Source of the DNA: JAAYKS01 sp964479435
GTDB lineage: Bacteria > Bacillota > Clostridia > Saccharofermentanales > UBA5734
DNA: 19,621 nt
Reading direction: 5' to 3'
Assembly: GCA_964479435.1 (NCBI GenBank)
Contig: CAYZME010000037.1
Location: 1-19,621, forward strand
Part shown: in pieces, positions 6,831 to 13,969 of the stretch
Layout: each line of letters starts with the position of its first letter
Numbering within the stretch: position 1 is the stretch's first letter
Translations under genes and position numbers: made by a program
Notes under the pieces: model-generated
What the model saw: only the letters and a program-made list of their open reading frames with translations
Databases searched by the model: none
What the model was told of the DNA's origin: nothing

Positions 6831-8240
6831 ATGGCACAGCTGTTTGTCCGGGATCGGTCGTTTTATCGCACCGTTGTAAAAATCGCGCTGCCGATCTCCC
6901 TCCAGAGCCTGATCACGATCGGCGTCAACATGATGGACAACATCATGGTAGGATCCCTCGGCGAGGTCGCGCTGTCCGCGGTATCTCTGGCCAACGCGTT
7001 TATCCATATCTTTCAGATCTGCTGTATGGGGATCGGTATGGGCGCGTCGGTTTTGACTTCGCGGTTTTGGGGCATGGGCGATCTGCCTTCCCTGCGCAAA
7101 GTCGTGACCATCATGTTGCGCCTGGTCGTGCTGTTCGGCGGTCTCTTTACCGTCGCGACCATCTGGATCCCGGGGCAACTGATGCGCATCTACACGCCCG
7201 ACCCGGCCATTGTCGCCGCCGGGACGCAATACTTTGTCTGGTCGATCCCCGGTTATTTGCTGTTGGGTTTTTCGCTGACCTGCACGATCGTATTGCGCAG
7301 CACCGGTCAGGTCCGACTGCCTCTGATCAGCTCGCTCGTGGCCTTTTTCGTCAACATCGGCTGCAATTGGCTGTTCATCTACGGCAACCTGGGCGCGCCC
7401 CGCATGGGCGTCGCGGGCGCCGCGCTGGGCACGATCATCGCCCGCGTCGGTGAATTCGCGCTGATCTGCGGCTTCTTTTTCTTTCGGGAGCAGCGCATTG
7501 TCTACCGGGTCCGCCATTTGTTTGCCTCTTGCCGCGACATGATCCGCACATATGTGACCGTCGCTTTTCCGGTCCTGGTCAGCGACGCCCTGCTCGCGCT
7601 GGGGCAATCGGCGGTGGCGATGGTGATGGGGCGTATCGGCGCGGGATTTGTCGCGGCCAACGCGATCACCAGCGTGACGCAACAGCTGAGCACGGTGCTG
7701 ATCTCCGGCATGTCCAACGCCAGCGCGATCATCACCGGACACACGCTGGGCACCGGCCAGGTCGATAAAGCCCAGCGGCAAGGCGTGACTTTCACCGCGA
7801 TGGGCACCCTCGTCGGCATCGCCGCCGGGGGTCTGATCATGGCGTTTTCCGGCGTGATCATCGGCTTGTACAACATCACCCCCGCCACGCGGGAGATTGC
7901 GGAACAGCTGATGCTGGCCGTCGGCTTCATCGTGATTTTCCAGGCCGCCAACTCCATCCTCACCAAAGGCGTCTTGCGCGGGGGCGGCGATACACAATTC
8001 CTCATGCTCGCCGATATTTTATTTTTGTGGGTCGCTTCGGTCCCGTTGGGCGCCCTGGCCGGCCTGGTCTGGCACTTCCCGCCGTTCTGGGTTTATACGC
8101 TCCTGCGCATCGAGCACGTGATCAAAGCGGTCTGGTGTCTGTTCCGGCTCCGCAGCCGCAAATGGATCAAGCGTGTCGCGGATGAGACGTTCCAAACGGC
8201 GCCATCGCCGGATTTGAAAACCAGATCCCCTTCCGACTGA
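6831..8240 (+). CDS. MATE family multidrug/toxin efflux transporter
   Basis: This 469-residue integral membrane protein has about 12 hydrophobic segments in two homologous halves. The N-terminal signature FYRTVVKIALPISLQSLI, followed by the VNMMDNIMVGSLGEVALSAVSLAN segment (split here by residue groups), is typical of the NorM/DinF-type MATE superfamily, as is the ANAITSVTQQLSTVLISGMSNAS region that begins the second half. Such proteins export cationic or aromatic compounds by Na+ or H+ antiport. The C-terminus is a short basic cytoplasmic tail. ATG 6831 has a weak ribosome binding site, in keeping with translation coupled to the gene 11 bases upstream. The substrate cannot be read from sequence. 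Confidence 0.9.
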   Translation: MAQLFVRDRSFYRTVVKIALPISLQSLITIGVNMMDNIMVGSLGEVALSAVSLANAFIHIFQICCMGIGMGASVLTSRFWGMGDLPSLRKVVTIMLRLVVLFGGLFTVATIWIPGQLMRIYTPDPAIVAAGTQYFVWSIPGYLLLGFSLTCTIVLRSTGQVRLPLISSLVAFFVNIGCNWLFIYGNLGAPRMGVAGAALGTIIARVGEFALICGFFFFREQRIVYRVRHLFASCRDMIRTYVTVAFPVLVSDALLALGQSAVAMVMGRIGAGFVAANAITSVTQQLSTVLISGMSNASAIITGHTLGTGQVDKAQRQGVTFTAMGTLVGIAAGGLIMAFSGVIIGLYNITPATREIAEQLMLAVGFIVIFQAANSILTKGVLRGGGDTQFLMLADILFLWVASVPLGALAGLVWHFPPFWVYTLLRIEHVIKAVWCLFRLRSRKWIKRVADETFQTAPSPDLKTRSPSD

Positions 8241-8246
8241 AAAGGC

Positions 8247-8275
8247 TTGACGATTGACGAGGCAAGCGGTAATAT
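8247..8275 (+). promoter_or_regulatory. Sigma-A type promoter of the toxin-antitoxin operon
   Basis: A -35 box TTGACG (8247-8252) and a -10 box TAATAT (8270-8275) are separated by exactly 17 bases. This is the best promoter in the window. Transcription should start near 8282, about 34 bases before the toxin start. Confidence 0.8.
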
Positions 8276-8278
8276 AAG

Positions 8279-8294
8279 TTAACCGATTGGTTAA
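8279..8294. promoter_or_regulatory. Probable autoregulatory operator of the HigBA-type operon
   Basis: TTAACCGATTGGTTAA is a 6-bp perfect inverted repeat (TTAACC / GGTTAA) around four bases, lying over the predicted transcription start. Antitoxins with an N-terminal HTH domain typically repress their own operon from such a site, so it is the natural binding site for the HTH protein encoded downstream (inference). Confidence 0.6.
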
Positions 8295-8315
8295 TCTGCA
8301 AACGAGGTAGAATCG

Positions 8316-8654
8316 TTGCATATACGATACGCCAATCCCGGTATTGAGCGATGCTTTTCTGATCAGAAAAGTATGCGCAAAGCGCTGCCGGAAGCTTGGG
8401 TCCAAACGATCCGGAAGCATTTGACGCGGTTTCGTGCGGCAGATTGCTTTGGCGATATGCTCGATCTCGGATTGGGGAGACCGGAGATTCTCAAGGGTTA
8501 TAAAACGCCGCATGGCTCTCTCCGAATTTCCGGTAATGTAAGGCTTATTTATCAATTGGAAGCAGATTTTTCAGAGGTTCGCGCCTGCCTTGTCGTTGTG
8601 ATAAAAGGAGTTTGTGATTACCATGGTGGCAAAGAAAATTGGTATATCAGATGA
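8316..8654 (+). CDS. higB: HigB-like toxin (RelE/ParE superfamily mRNA interferase)
   Basis: This 112-residue protein matches the HigB-type plasmid-maintenance killer family in size and in the pattern near residues 55-80 (LGLGRPEILKGYKTPHGSLRI, residues grouped) followed by NVRLIYQ. It ends in VCDYHGGKENWYI, which resembles the conserved end of this family. Family members cleave mRNA on the ribosome. Toxin-first order and overlap with a downstream HTH protein are the standard HigBA layout. The start is TTG 8316, supported by GAGGT at 8304-8308 with a 7-base gap; no ATG is available nearby. It overlaps the antitoxin gene by 32 bases in another frame, implying coupled translation. Confidence 0.85.
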   Translation: MHIRYANPGIERCFSDQKSMRKALPEAWVQTIRKHLTRFRAADCFGDMLDLGLGRPEILKGYKTPHGSLRISGNVRLIYQLEADFSEVRACLVVVIKGVCDYHGGKENWYIR

Positions 8655-9849
8655 TTGGATCATTCATCCGGGTGAAACCATTGCCGACGTGCTCGAAAAC
8701 CGCGGCATCACGCAAGCGGAATTGGCCGTGCGCACCGGGGTGACACCCGCCTATATCAGTCTTGTTGTCGCCGGGAAGAAAAGCATTTCCGCCAAGTTTG
8801 CCGCCGCGCTGGAATACGGGCTCGCGGTGAGAAAATCTTTTTGGCTCAACCTACAAGCCAACTATGAGGCGGAAAAGCTGGATCTGGACGCCAAAAAGAC
8901 GATCACGCCGACAGAAAGAGCGGCCAAGGATCAACTGGCCGCAGTTACGAAATATCTACGCAACCAAGAATGGATCCCGCCGCATCGCGGAACAGAAGAT
9001 ACGATTTTATCGCTGCGGCATTTTTTTCAAATGAGCAACCTTGCGGATCTTGAAAAGCTGATATCAACCGGATCTTTTCGACTGTCCACTTACACCCATG
9101 AAAAGACATATGTGCTGGGCGCATGGTTGCGGCTGTGCCAAATGGCAGGCGAAAAGAGCCGTGTGGAAACCTCGTTTAACCCTGCCAAAGCAGAGGATCT
9201 GATCACGAATCTAAAAAAAGTCATGCGCAAACAAGAGCATGAAATTCCCAATGATTTGCCGGTCCTTTTTGCGAAGTATGGTATCGGTTTTTCCGTGTTT
9301 ATGGGTTTTCCCGGCGCGCCGGCGCAAGGATACCTGGCCCAAAAGCAGGATCAGTCCTACCAGATGGTCCTGACACCACGGGACGCATATGCCGATCGCT
9401 TCTGGGTTTCTCTTTTTGATGAACTCGGGCACATCATCCGCGGCGAGGTACCCCAAACACGGAGAGTCATCGATGTTATGGATAAGCCGGATCGCGCGCA
9501 CAAATGGGGCGTGGATTGCTTTGCCTGCGACGCGTTGCTCAACCGGCAAGACTATCAGAAGTTTATCAACGACGGCGCTTTCTCCCTCCCTGACATCCGC
9601 CGTTTTGCCGACGAGCAGCAAGTCGTGCCATCTATTGTGATCGGGAGGCTGCAACAGGAAGGCGCGATCTTTCATAATGAATACGCAGAATATAAAACGA
9701 AATACCAGTGGAATCATACGATCAACGATTCGCATTTCGCCCCAAAGATCGATATGCCCATCGCGCAAGGAGGTTGCCATGTACCGGATACACCCGGACT
9801 TCCCGCCCCGCAAACCGGTGAACGGAGCACAACTACAAGCCGCACTTGA
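8623..9849 (+). CDS. higA: HigA-like antitoxin: XRE HTH domain fused to an ImmA/IrrE-like domain
   Basis: A protein of 408 residues from ATG 8623 (GTG 8614 is the alternative; AAGGAG at 8605-8610 lies 12 or 3 bases upstream, respectively). Residues about 12-80 form a HigA-type HTH domain (IHPGETIADVLE, then ITQAELAVRTGVTPAYIS). Residues about 210-330 resemble an ImmA/IrrE metallopeptidase-like domain, with the helix FDELGHIIRGE where active members have HExxH. The first metal-binding His is Asp266, while Glu267 and His270 remain, so proteolysis is doubtful and the domain may only bind or sense. It should neutralise the upstream toxin and repress the operon. The last 24 codons overlap the next gene in another frame and look like run-on sequence, suggesting that an original stop codon was lost. 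Confidence 0.85.
   Translation: MVAKKIGISDDWIIHPGETIADVLENRGITQAELAVRTGVTPAYISLVVAGKKSISAKFAAALEYGLAVRKSFWLNLQANYEAEKLDLDAKKTITPTERAAKDQLAAVTKYLRNQEWIPPHRGTEDTILSLRHFFQMSNLADLEKLISTGSFRLSTYTHEKTYVLGAWLRLCQMAGEKSRVETSFNPAKAEDLITNLKKVMRKQEHEIPNDLPVLFAKYGIGFSVFMGFPGAPAQGYLAQKQDQSYQMVLTPRDAYADRFWVSLFDELGHIIRGEVPQTRRVIDVMDKPDRAHKWGVDCFACDALLNRQDYQKFINDGAFSLPDIRRFADEQQVVPSIVIGRLQQEGAIFHNEYAEYKTKYQWNHTINDSHFAPKIDMPIAQGGCHVPDTPGLPAPQTGERSTTTSRT
9767..9773 (+). promoter_or_regulatory. Ribosome binding site of the enolase-superfamily gene, inside the antitoxin gene
   Basis: AAGGAGG at about 9767-9773 lies 5 bases before ATG 9779. It decides that start against an upstream in-frame ATG at 9677, which would add 34 residues unlike the family. 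Both site and start lie within the antitoxin reading frame. Confidence 0.8.
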
Positions 9850-10999
9850 TGCCCCCGTACTCCGCACGGACGGCCTAAATGACCCGCTGGTGATCGCCTC
9901 CATCCGCATGGTCCGCGTGCACGGCTTTACCTTTGTGATCAGCCGCGCAGCGGACGGGCAGGAGGGCATCGCCATCGCCGGGGGCAACTGGCGTTACTTC
10001 CACCCCATCCTGGCGCAGAAAATCGCCCCCTATCTGATCGGCACCGACGCGCGCGAGCTGGAATCCACGCTCGAGCAAATCTATGTGCAGGAATTGAATT
10101 ACAAGATCCAGGGTCTGGCGTACTGGTGCTGTGTCGCCTGGGTCGAAGCCAGCATTCTCGACTTGCTGGGGCGGGCGGCCGGGCAGTCGATGACCGCGTT
10201 TTTCGGCCCGCGCCGCACCGGGCATGTGGACTATTACGTCGCCAGCGGCAACCGGGATACGACGCCAGAGCAGGAAGTCGCGGTGCTGGCGGAGCGGGTG
10301 GCCGAGGTGGGCGCCCGGGCGGTCAAGTTCAAGATCGGCGGCCGCATGAGCCGCGACGCGGACGCGCTGGCAGGCCGCTCCGAAGCCCTGATCCGCCACG
10401 CACGCCGCTTCTTTGGCGACGATTTCGTGATCATGGCCGACGGCAACGGTTCCTTTTCACCCCCCACCGCCATCCGCTACGGCCGCATGCTGGAGGACGC
10501 CCAGGCCTACTTCTATGAAGAACCCTGCCCGTTTGACGCGCTGTGGGAAACCAAAGAAGTCGCGGACGCCCTGACCATCCCGCTGGCCTTTGGCGAGCAG
10601 GAAACCAGTTTGCGCCGGTTCCGCTGGCTCGTCGAAAGCGACGCCGCCCAGGTAATGCAGCCGGACATCCAATACAACGGCGGCTTCATCCGCACGACCC
10701 GGGTCGCCCGGATGGCGGCGCTGGCCGGCGTGCCGCTGACCCTGCACATTTCCGGCGACATCCAATACGCGTATGTCCTGCTTTTTGCCTCCTTTACCCC
10801 CAATCTGCTACCCTACCAGGAAATGAAAGCGGGCTATCCCGAGACCAAAGACTTTTTTGTCCCGTCGCTGCAGTTGCGCGACGGGCGCATGCGCATCCCG
10901 GAAGGGCCGGGCCTGGGGATGGCGTTTGAAACAAGCTTTTTTGCCGGCGCGACCGAGATCTTCCACTGCACAGAGGCGCGCTTGTTCGGGCCGGTGTGA
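9779..10999 (+). CDS. Enolase-superfamily enzyme, mandelate racemase/muconate lactonizing type (probable sugar-acid dehydratase or racemase)
   Basis: This 406-residue protein has the alpha/beta capping domain and barrel of the mandelate racemase group, which abstract a proton alpha to a carboxylate. Predicted active site: Lys183 and Lys185 in VKFKIGG; metal ligands Asp221 (MADGNGS), Glu247 (YEEPCP) and Glu273 (FGEQE); and the Asp296/His323 dyad in QPDIQYNGG and LHISGD. The KxK plus His-Asp arrangement is that of the mandelate racemase subgroup, whose members include many acid-sugar dehydratases. In a cluster with a xylanase, action on an aldonic or uronic acid is likely, but the substrate is not determined. 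The start overlaps the antitoxin gene by 71 bases, and a terminator follows the stop directly. Confidence 0.88.
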   Translation: MYRIHPDFPPRKPVNGAQLQAALDAPVLRTDGLNDPLVIASIRMVRVHGFTFVISRAADGQEGIAIAGGNWRYFHPILAQKIAPYLIGTDARELESTLEQIYVQELNYKIQGLAYWCCVAWVEASILDLLGRAAGQSMTAFFGPRRTGHVDYYVASGNRDTTPEQEVAVLAERVAEVGARAVKFKIGGRMSRDADALAGRSEALIRHARRFFGDDFVIMADGNGSFSPPTAIRYGRMLEDAQAYFYEEPCPFDALWETKEVADALTIPLAFGEQETSLRRFRWLVESDAAQVMQPDIQYNGGFIRTTRVARMAALAGVPLTLHISGDIQYAYVLLFASFTPNLLPYQEMKAGYPETKDFFVPSLQLRDGRMRIPEGPGLGMAFETSFFAGATEIFHCTEARLFGPV

Positions 11000-11000
11000 C

Positions 11001-11031
11001 GGGACGGGGCCTCGTAGGCCTCGTCCCTTTT
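11001..11031 (+). terminator. Intrinsic terminator after the enolase-superfamily gene
   Basis: GGGACGGGGCC (11001-11011) pairs with GGCCTCGTCCC (11017-11027), 11 pairs with one G:T, around a 5-base loop, followed by TTTTATAT. It starts two bases after the stop codon. This ends the transcript that may begin at the HigBA promoter. Confidence 0.88.
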
Positions 11032-11067
11032 ATATAGCGGAGTTGACCGCTCGGGCGGCGGACGGAA

Positions 11068-11076
11068 TGGTACGAT
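11068..11076 (+). promoter_or_regulatory. Possible extended -10 promoter of the glycosidase-like gene
   Basis: TGGTACGAT fits an extended -10 element (TGn plus TACGAT). The only -35-like box, TTGACC at 11043-11048, is 22 bases away, which is too far for normal use, so recognition would rest on the extended -10. Predicted start near 11083, just before the palindrome at 11090-11105. Confidence 0.4.
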
Positions 11077-11089
11077 CGATAGCAGCGGG

Positions 11090-11105
11090 GCGTTTTATAA
11101 AACGC
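11090..11105. promoter_or_regulatory. Perfect 16-bp palindrome, likely operator
   Basis: GCGTTTTATAAAACGC is fully self-complementary and lies between the presumed promoter and the ATG at 11113. Its AT-rich core in GC-rich surroundings, its symmetry and its position fit the operator of a dimeric repressor controlling the glycosidase-like gene. Confidence 0.55.
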
Positions 11106-11112
11106 GGACGGG

Positions 11113-13851
11113 ATGGTGGTTGGTATGAAACAGGCGGCGCGTGTTGTTATTTTGCGCGAGGGTCACGACATGCTGGCGTGCGGCCCGACCGGGGAGTGGG
11201 GCTGCAACCATCTGGCAACGGTGTTGCGCGAGCGGGGGCTTGCGGTTTCCCTGCACAGCGTGGAGCAAGGCCTTGCTCCACGCGATCGGGCCGCGGATTT
11301 GTGTCTGGTGGTCGCCGCTTGGGAGCAGCCGCGGGCGCAGGCGACGCTGGCGCGGGCCGGGGTGGAGCACCCGGATCAGGCGGAAGCGTTTACGTTTGTG
11401 CGCGAGAGCCTGCAAGGGGTCCGGACGCTGACGTTGGTCGCCCGGGATGCCCCCGGGCTGGCGTATGGGCTGACGGAATGGGCGGATCTGGCGGCTTGCG
11501 CGGAAGACCCGTTGGCGGCGCTGGCGGATGTGGCGACCGGTTCGCAGCGGCCGGCAAACGCGGTGCGCAGCATCACGCGCTTGTTCACCAGTGAGGTGGA
11601 GGATAAGCCGTGGTTCTATGACCACGCGTTCTGGGACGCGTATCTGACCGAGCTGGCGACCCAGCGTTTTAACCGTTTTACCTTGAGCCTGGGCTGCGGG
11701 TACGATTATTTGATCGACCAGATCGTGCTGGACAATTACCTCTGCTTCCCCTATCCGTTTTTGCTCCAGGTGCCCGGCTATGAGGTCGCGGTCGAGGGGC
11801 TGGACGCGGCGGAGCGCGAACGCAATGTGCAGATGCTGCGTTATATTGGCCGGCAATGTGAGCGCCGCGGCCTGACCTTCCGCCTGGGGTTGTGGAATCA
11901 TTCCTATGACTACGGCCCGCAAAATACCCACGATCGGTATCGCGTGCGCGGCATCGATGCCGGCAATCACGCGGCGTATTGCCGTGACGCGCTGGCCGCG
12001 CTGTTGCGGGCTGTGCCGGAGGTGCGCGGGCTGACCTTCCGCGTCCATTTTGAGGGCGGTGTGCCCGAGCCGACGCATGCCTTTTGGCGGGTCGTTTTGT
12101 CACGTATTCCCGAAGCGGAGCATCTCGAGGACATCGATTTTCACTCCAAGGGTGTCACGGATGAGCTCTTGCGGATTCTGGCCGGCACGGGCAAGCAATT
12201 CACCTTGTCGACCAAGTTCTGGGCGGAGCACATGGGGTTGCCGTATCATCAGGCCTCGATCCGCGCGCGCGAGTTTGGCCGCGGGCGGCAAAGCGGGGCC
12301 GGGCCCGATCCGGCGGGCGACGCGGTCGGCACCGGGCACCATGAGACCGGGGTCGCGGGGATGGAGATCACACACAAGCGCAGCTTCACCCGCTATGGAT
12401 ACGCGGACTTTTTGCGCAACGACCGACCATACGCGATTGTCCACCGCGTGTGGCCGGGGACACAGCGGATCCTGACGTGGGGAGATCCGCAGATGGCGGC
12501 GGCCATCGGCCGGGCGGCGGGGTTTTGCGGCTCCGCGGGATTCGAGTGGTTTGAGCCGCTGTCGTTCAAAGGGAAAAAGGGCTCGGGTCGCCCGGGTGGT
12601 CGCGAGCTGTATGAGCCGGAGGCTTTGCGGCTGGGGACGCGCGATTGGAGTAAATTCAGCTATACCTACCGTTTGTGGGGGCGGTTGGCATACGACCCGG
12701 AGGCCTATCCGGCCAGCTGGCGCCGCTGGCTGCTGCGGTCATTTGGCGCCGCCGCCGCGGCGGTGGAGACGGCGCTGGGGCTGGCGTCGCGCGTGTTGCC
12801 GCTGGTGCTGACGACCCATACGCCCTCGGCGGCCAACAATGTGTATTGGCCGGAGGTGTATACCAACATTCCGCTGGTACGGGGCAGCGATGAGGTGGCA
12901 AACCCGTATGTGCGGGAAGGGTGGTCTGTCAACGCGGATTTTGACATGGAGCCCCCGTATAACTTTATGAACACCAGCCCGCTGGATCCGGTTCTGGTGT
13001 ACAAGGTCAATGAATTCGCGGACGACCTGCTGGCCGGCCAACGCAAAGGCAAGTTGTCGCCGCTGGAGATCGCGTCGCGCCTGGAGGCCCTGGCGGACGG
13101 GGCGGAGCGGGCCCTGAGAGAGGCGGACGCGCGCGTGGCTGAGCCCGCGGCGGCGGATTATGTCCGCCTGGCCGTCGATGTGCGCATCCAAGCGGGAATC
13201 GGCCGCTTCTTTGCCGGCAAATTCCGCGCGGCTCTGGCCTATTCGTTGTACGAAAAAACCGGCGACGGCGCGCTGCTGGCGGAGACCCTGGCGCATTATC
13301 GCGCGGCGCGTGCGGCGTGGGTGGATGTGGTGGCCGTGTCTGACGGAATCTACAAAAACGACATCACGTTTGGGCATCCGCCGTATACGCGCGGCCACTG
13401 GGCGGACCGGCTGGCGGATATCGACGCCGATCTGGCGAAAGTGGAGGCGCTGGCGACCCAGACGCCCGGAGGTTCCGGGGATGGCGGCGGTGTGCTGGCG
13501 AAGTGGCTGGCGCGATGCGCTCCCGGCCAGCGGCCCGTGTGCGTGCACCACGCGCCGGCGGGATATGTGCCGGGGCAACCGCTGGTGATCCAGGCGACCC
13601 ACCCGGGTGAAGGGATTTGCGTGTGGCTGCATTACCGCCATGTGGACCAGTCCGATGTGTACCGCACCGTCGAGATGGAACCGCGCGGGCCGGTGTGCAC
13701 TGCCATGATCGACGGCGCGTATACGGATTCACCCTACCCGCTGCAGTATTTCCTGGAGTTGCGGTCGCAAAGCGGCGATGCCTGGATGGTGCCGGGCTAC
13801 GATGAGGATTTGTCTAACCAGCCGTATTATGTGGTGAATGCGGAGAGGTAG
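11113..13851 (+). CDS. Large glycoside-hydrolase-like protein of uncertain family
   Basis: This 912-residue protein could not be placed in a named family with confidence. Residues about 1-130 resemble the small alpha/beta domain that precedes the barrel in GH20/GH67-type glycosidases (TLTLVARDAPGLAYGLTEW). Residues about 150-470 look like a TIM-barrel, with strand-end acids that could be catalytic: Glu314 (HFEGGVPE), Asp342 (EDIDFHSKG) and Glu372 (KFWAEHMG). A helical region (about 510-780; YTYRLWGRLAYDPE) and a beta-rich C-terminal region of about 90 residues follow. No signal peptide is seen, so it probably acts on imported oligosaccharides. An alpha-glucuronidase-like role would fit the nearby xylanase but is only a guess. 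ATG 11113 or ATG 11125 could be the start; neither has a strong ribosome binding site. A perfect 26-bp palindrome lies in codons 49-57. Confidence 0.75.
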   Translation: MVVGMKQAARVVILREGHDMLACGPTGEWGCNHLATVLRERGLAVSLHSVEQGLAPRDRAADLCLVVAAWEQPRAQATLARAGVEHPDQAEAFTFVRESLQGVRTLTLVARDAPGLAYGLTEWADLAACAEDPLAALADVATGSQRPANAVRSITRLFTSEVEDKPWFYDHAFWDAYLTELATQRFNRFTLSLGCGYDYLIDQIVLDNYLCFPYPFLLQVPGYEVAVEGLDAAERERNVQMLRYIGRQCERRGLTFRLGLWNHSYDYGPQNTHDRYRVRGIDAGNHAAYCRDALAALLRAVPEVRGLTFRVHFEGGVPEPTHAFWRVVLSRIPEAEHLEDIDFHSKGVTDELLRILAGTGKQFTLSTKFWAEHMGLPYHQASIRAREFGRGRQSGAGPDPAGDAVGTGHHETGVAGMEITHKRSFTRYGYADFLRNDRPYAIVHRVWPGTQRILTWGDPQMAAAIGRAAGFCGSAGFEWFEPLSFKGKKGSGRPGGRELYEPEALRLGTRDWSKFSYTYRLWGRLAYDPEAYPASWRRWLLRSFGAAAAAVETALGLASRVLPLVLTTHTPSAANNVYWPEVYTNIPLVRGSDEVANPYVREGWSVNADFDMEPPYNFMNTSPLDPVLVYKVNEFADDLLAGQRKGKLSPLEIASRLEALADGAERALREADARVAEPAAADYVRLAVDVRIQAGIGRFFAGKFRAALAYSLYEKTGDGALLAETLAHYRAARAAWVDVVAVSDGIYKNDITFGHPPYTRGHWADRLADIDADLAKVEALATQTPGGSGDGGGVLAKWLARCAPGQRPVCVHHAPAGYVPGQPLVIQATHPGEGICVWLHYRHVDQSDVYRTVEMEPRGPVCTAMIDGAYTDSPYPLQYFLELRSQSGDAWMVPGYDEDLSNQPYYVVNAER
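11258..11283. repeat. Perfect 26-bp palindrome inside the glycosidase-like gene
   Basis: The arm GCGTGGAGCAAGG (11258-11270) is followed directly by its exact reverse complement CCTTGCTCCACGC (11271-11283) with no spacer. It is translated as part of the segment SVEQGLAPRD. A 13-bp perfect arm is not expected by chance in a window of this size. Confidence 0.9.
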
Positions 13852-13928
13852 GGGGGGCGGATGGGGGCTTGTGTACCCTTGCTGGTTACAGCAGGCATTG
13901 AAGTCTCTTCCCGTGATATGCAATCAAG

Positions 13929-13934
13929 TATAAT
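13929..13934 (+). promoter_or_regulatory. Possible -10 box upstream of the DUF2075 gene
   Basis: A consensus TATAAT lies 36 bases before the TTG start, at the left edge of a small AT-rich patch (13921-13954) in GC-rich DNA. No good -35 box is found at 16-18 bases; TTGAAG at 13899-13904 is too far away. The small inverted repeat TGCTG/CAGCA near 13880-13893 lies just upstream. Confidence 0.4.
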
Positions 13935-13969
13935 GAACGATATAAAATAATTTTGCAGGTGACGTTCGA

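Noticed and set aside
6594..7997. Minus-strand open frame of 467 codons opposite the FMN protein and MATE genes
   Set aside because: It is rich in Asp, Arg, Gln and His with no recognisable motif, and lies opposite a clear MATE transporter. Such long antisense frames are common in GC-rich DNA.
12739..13641. Minus-strand open frame of 300 codons opposite the glycosidase-like gene
   Set aside because: It is Arg/His/Gln-rich with no motif, so an antisense shadow.
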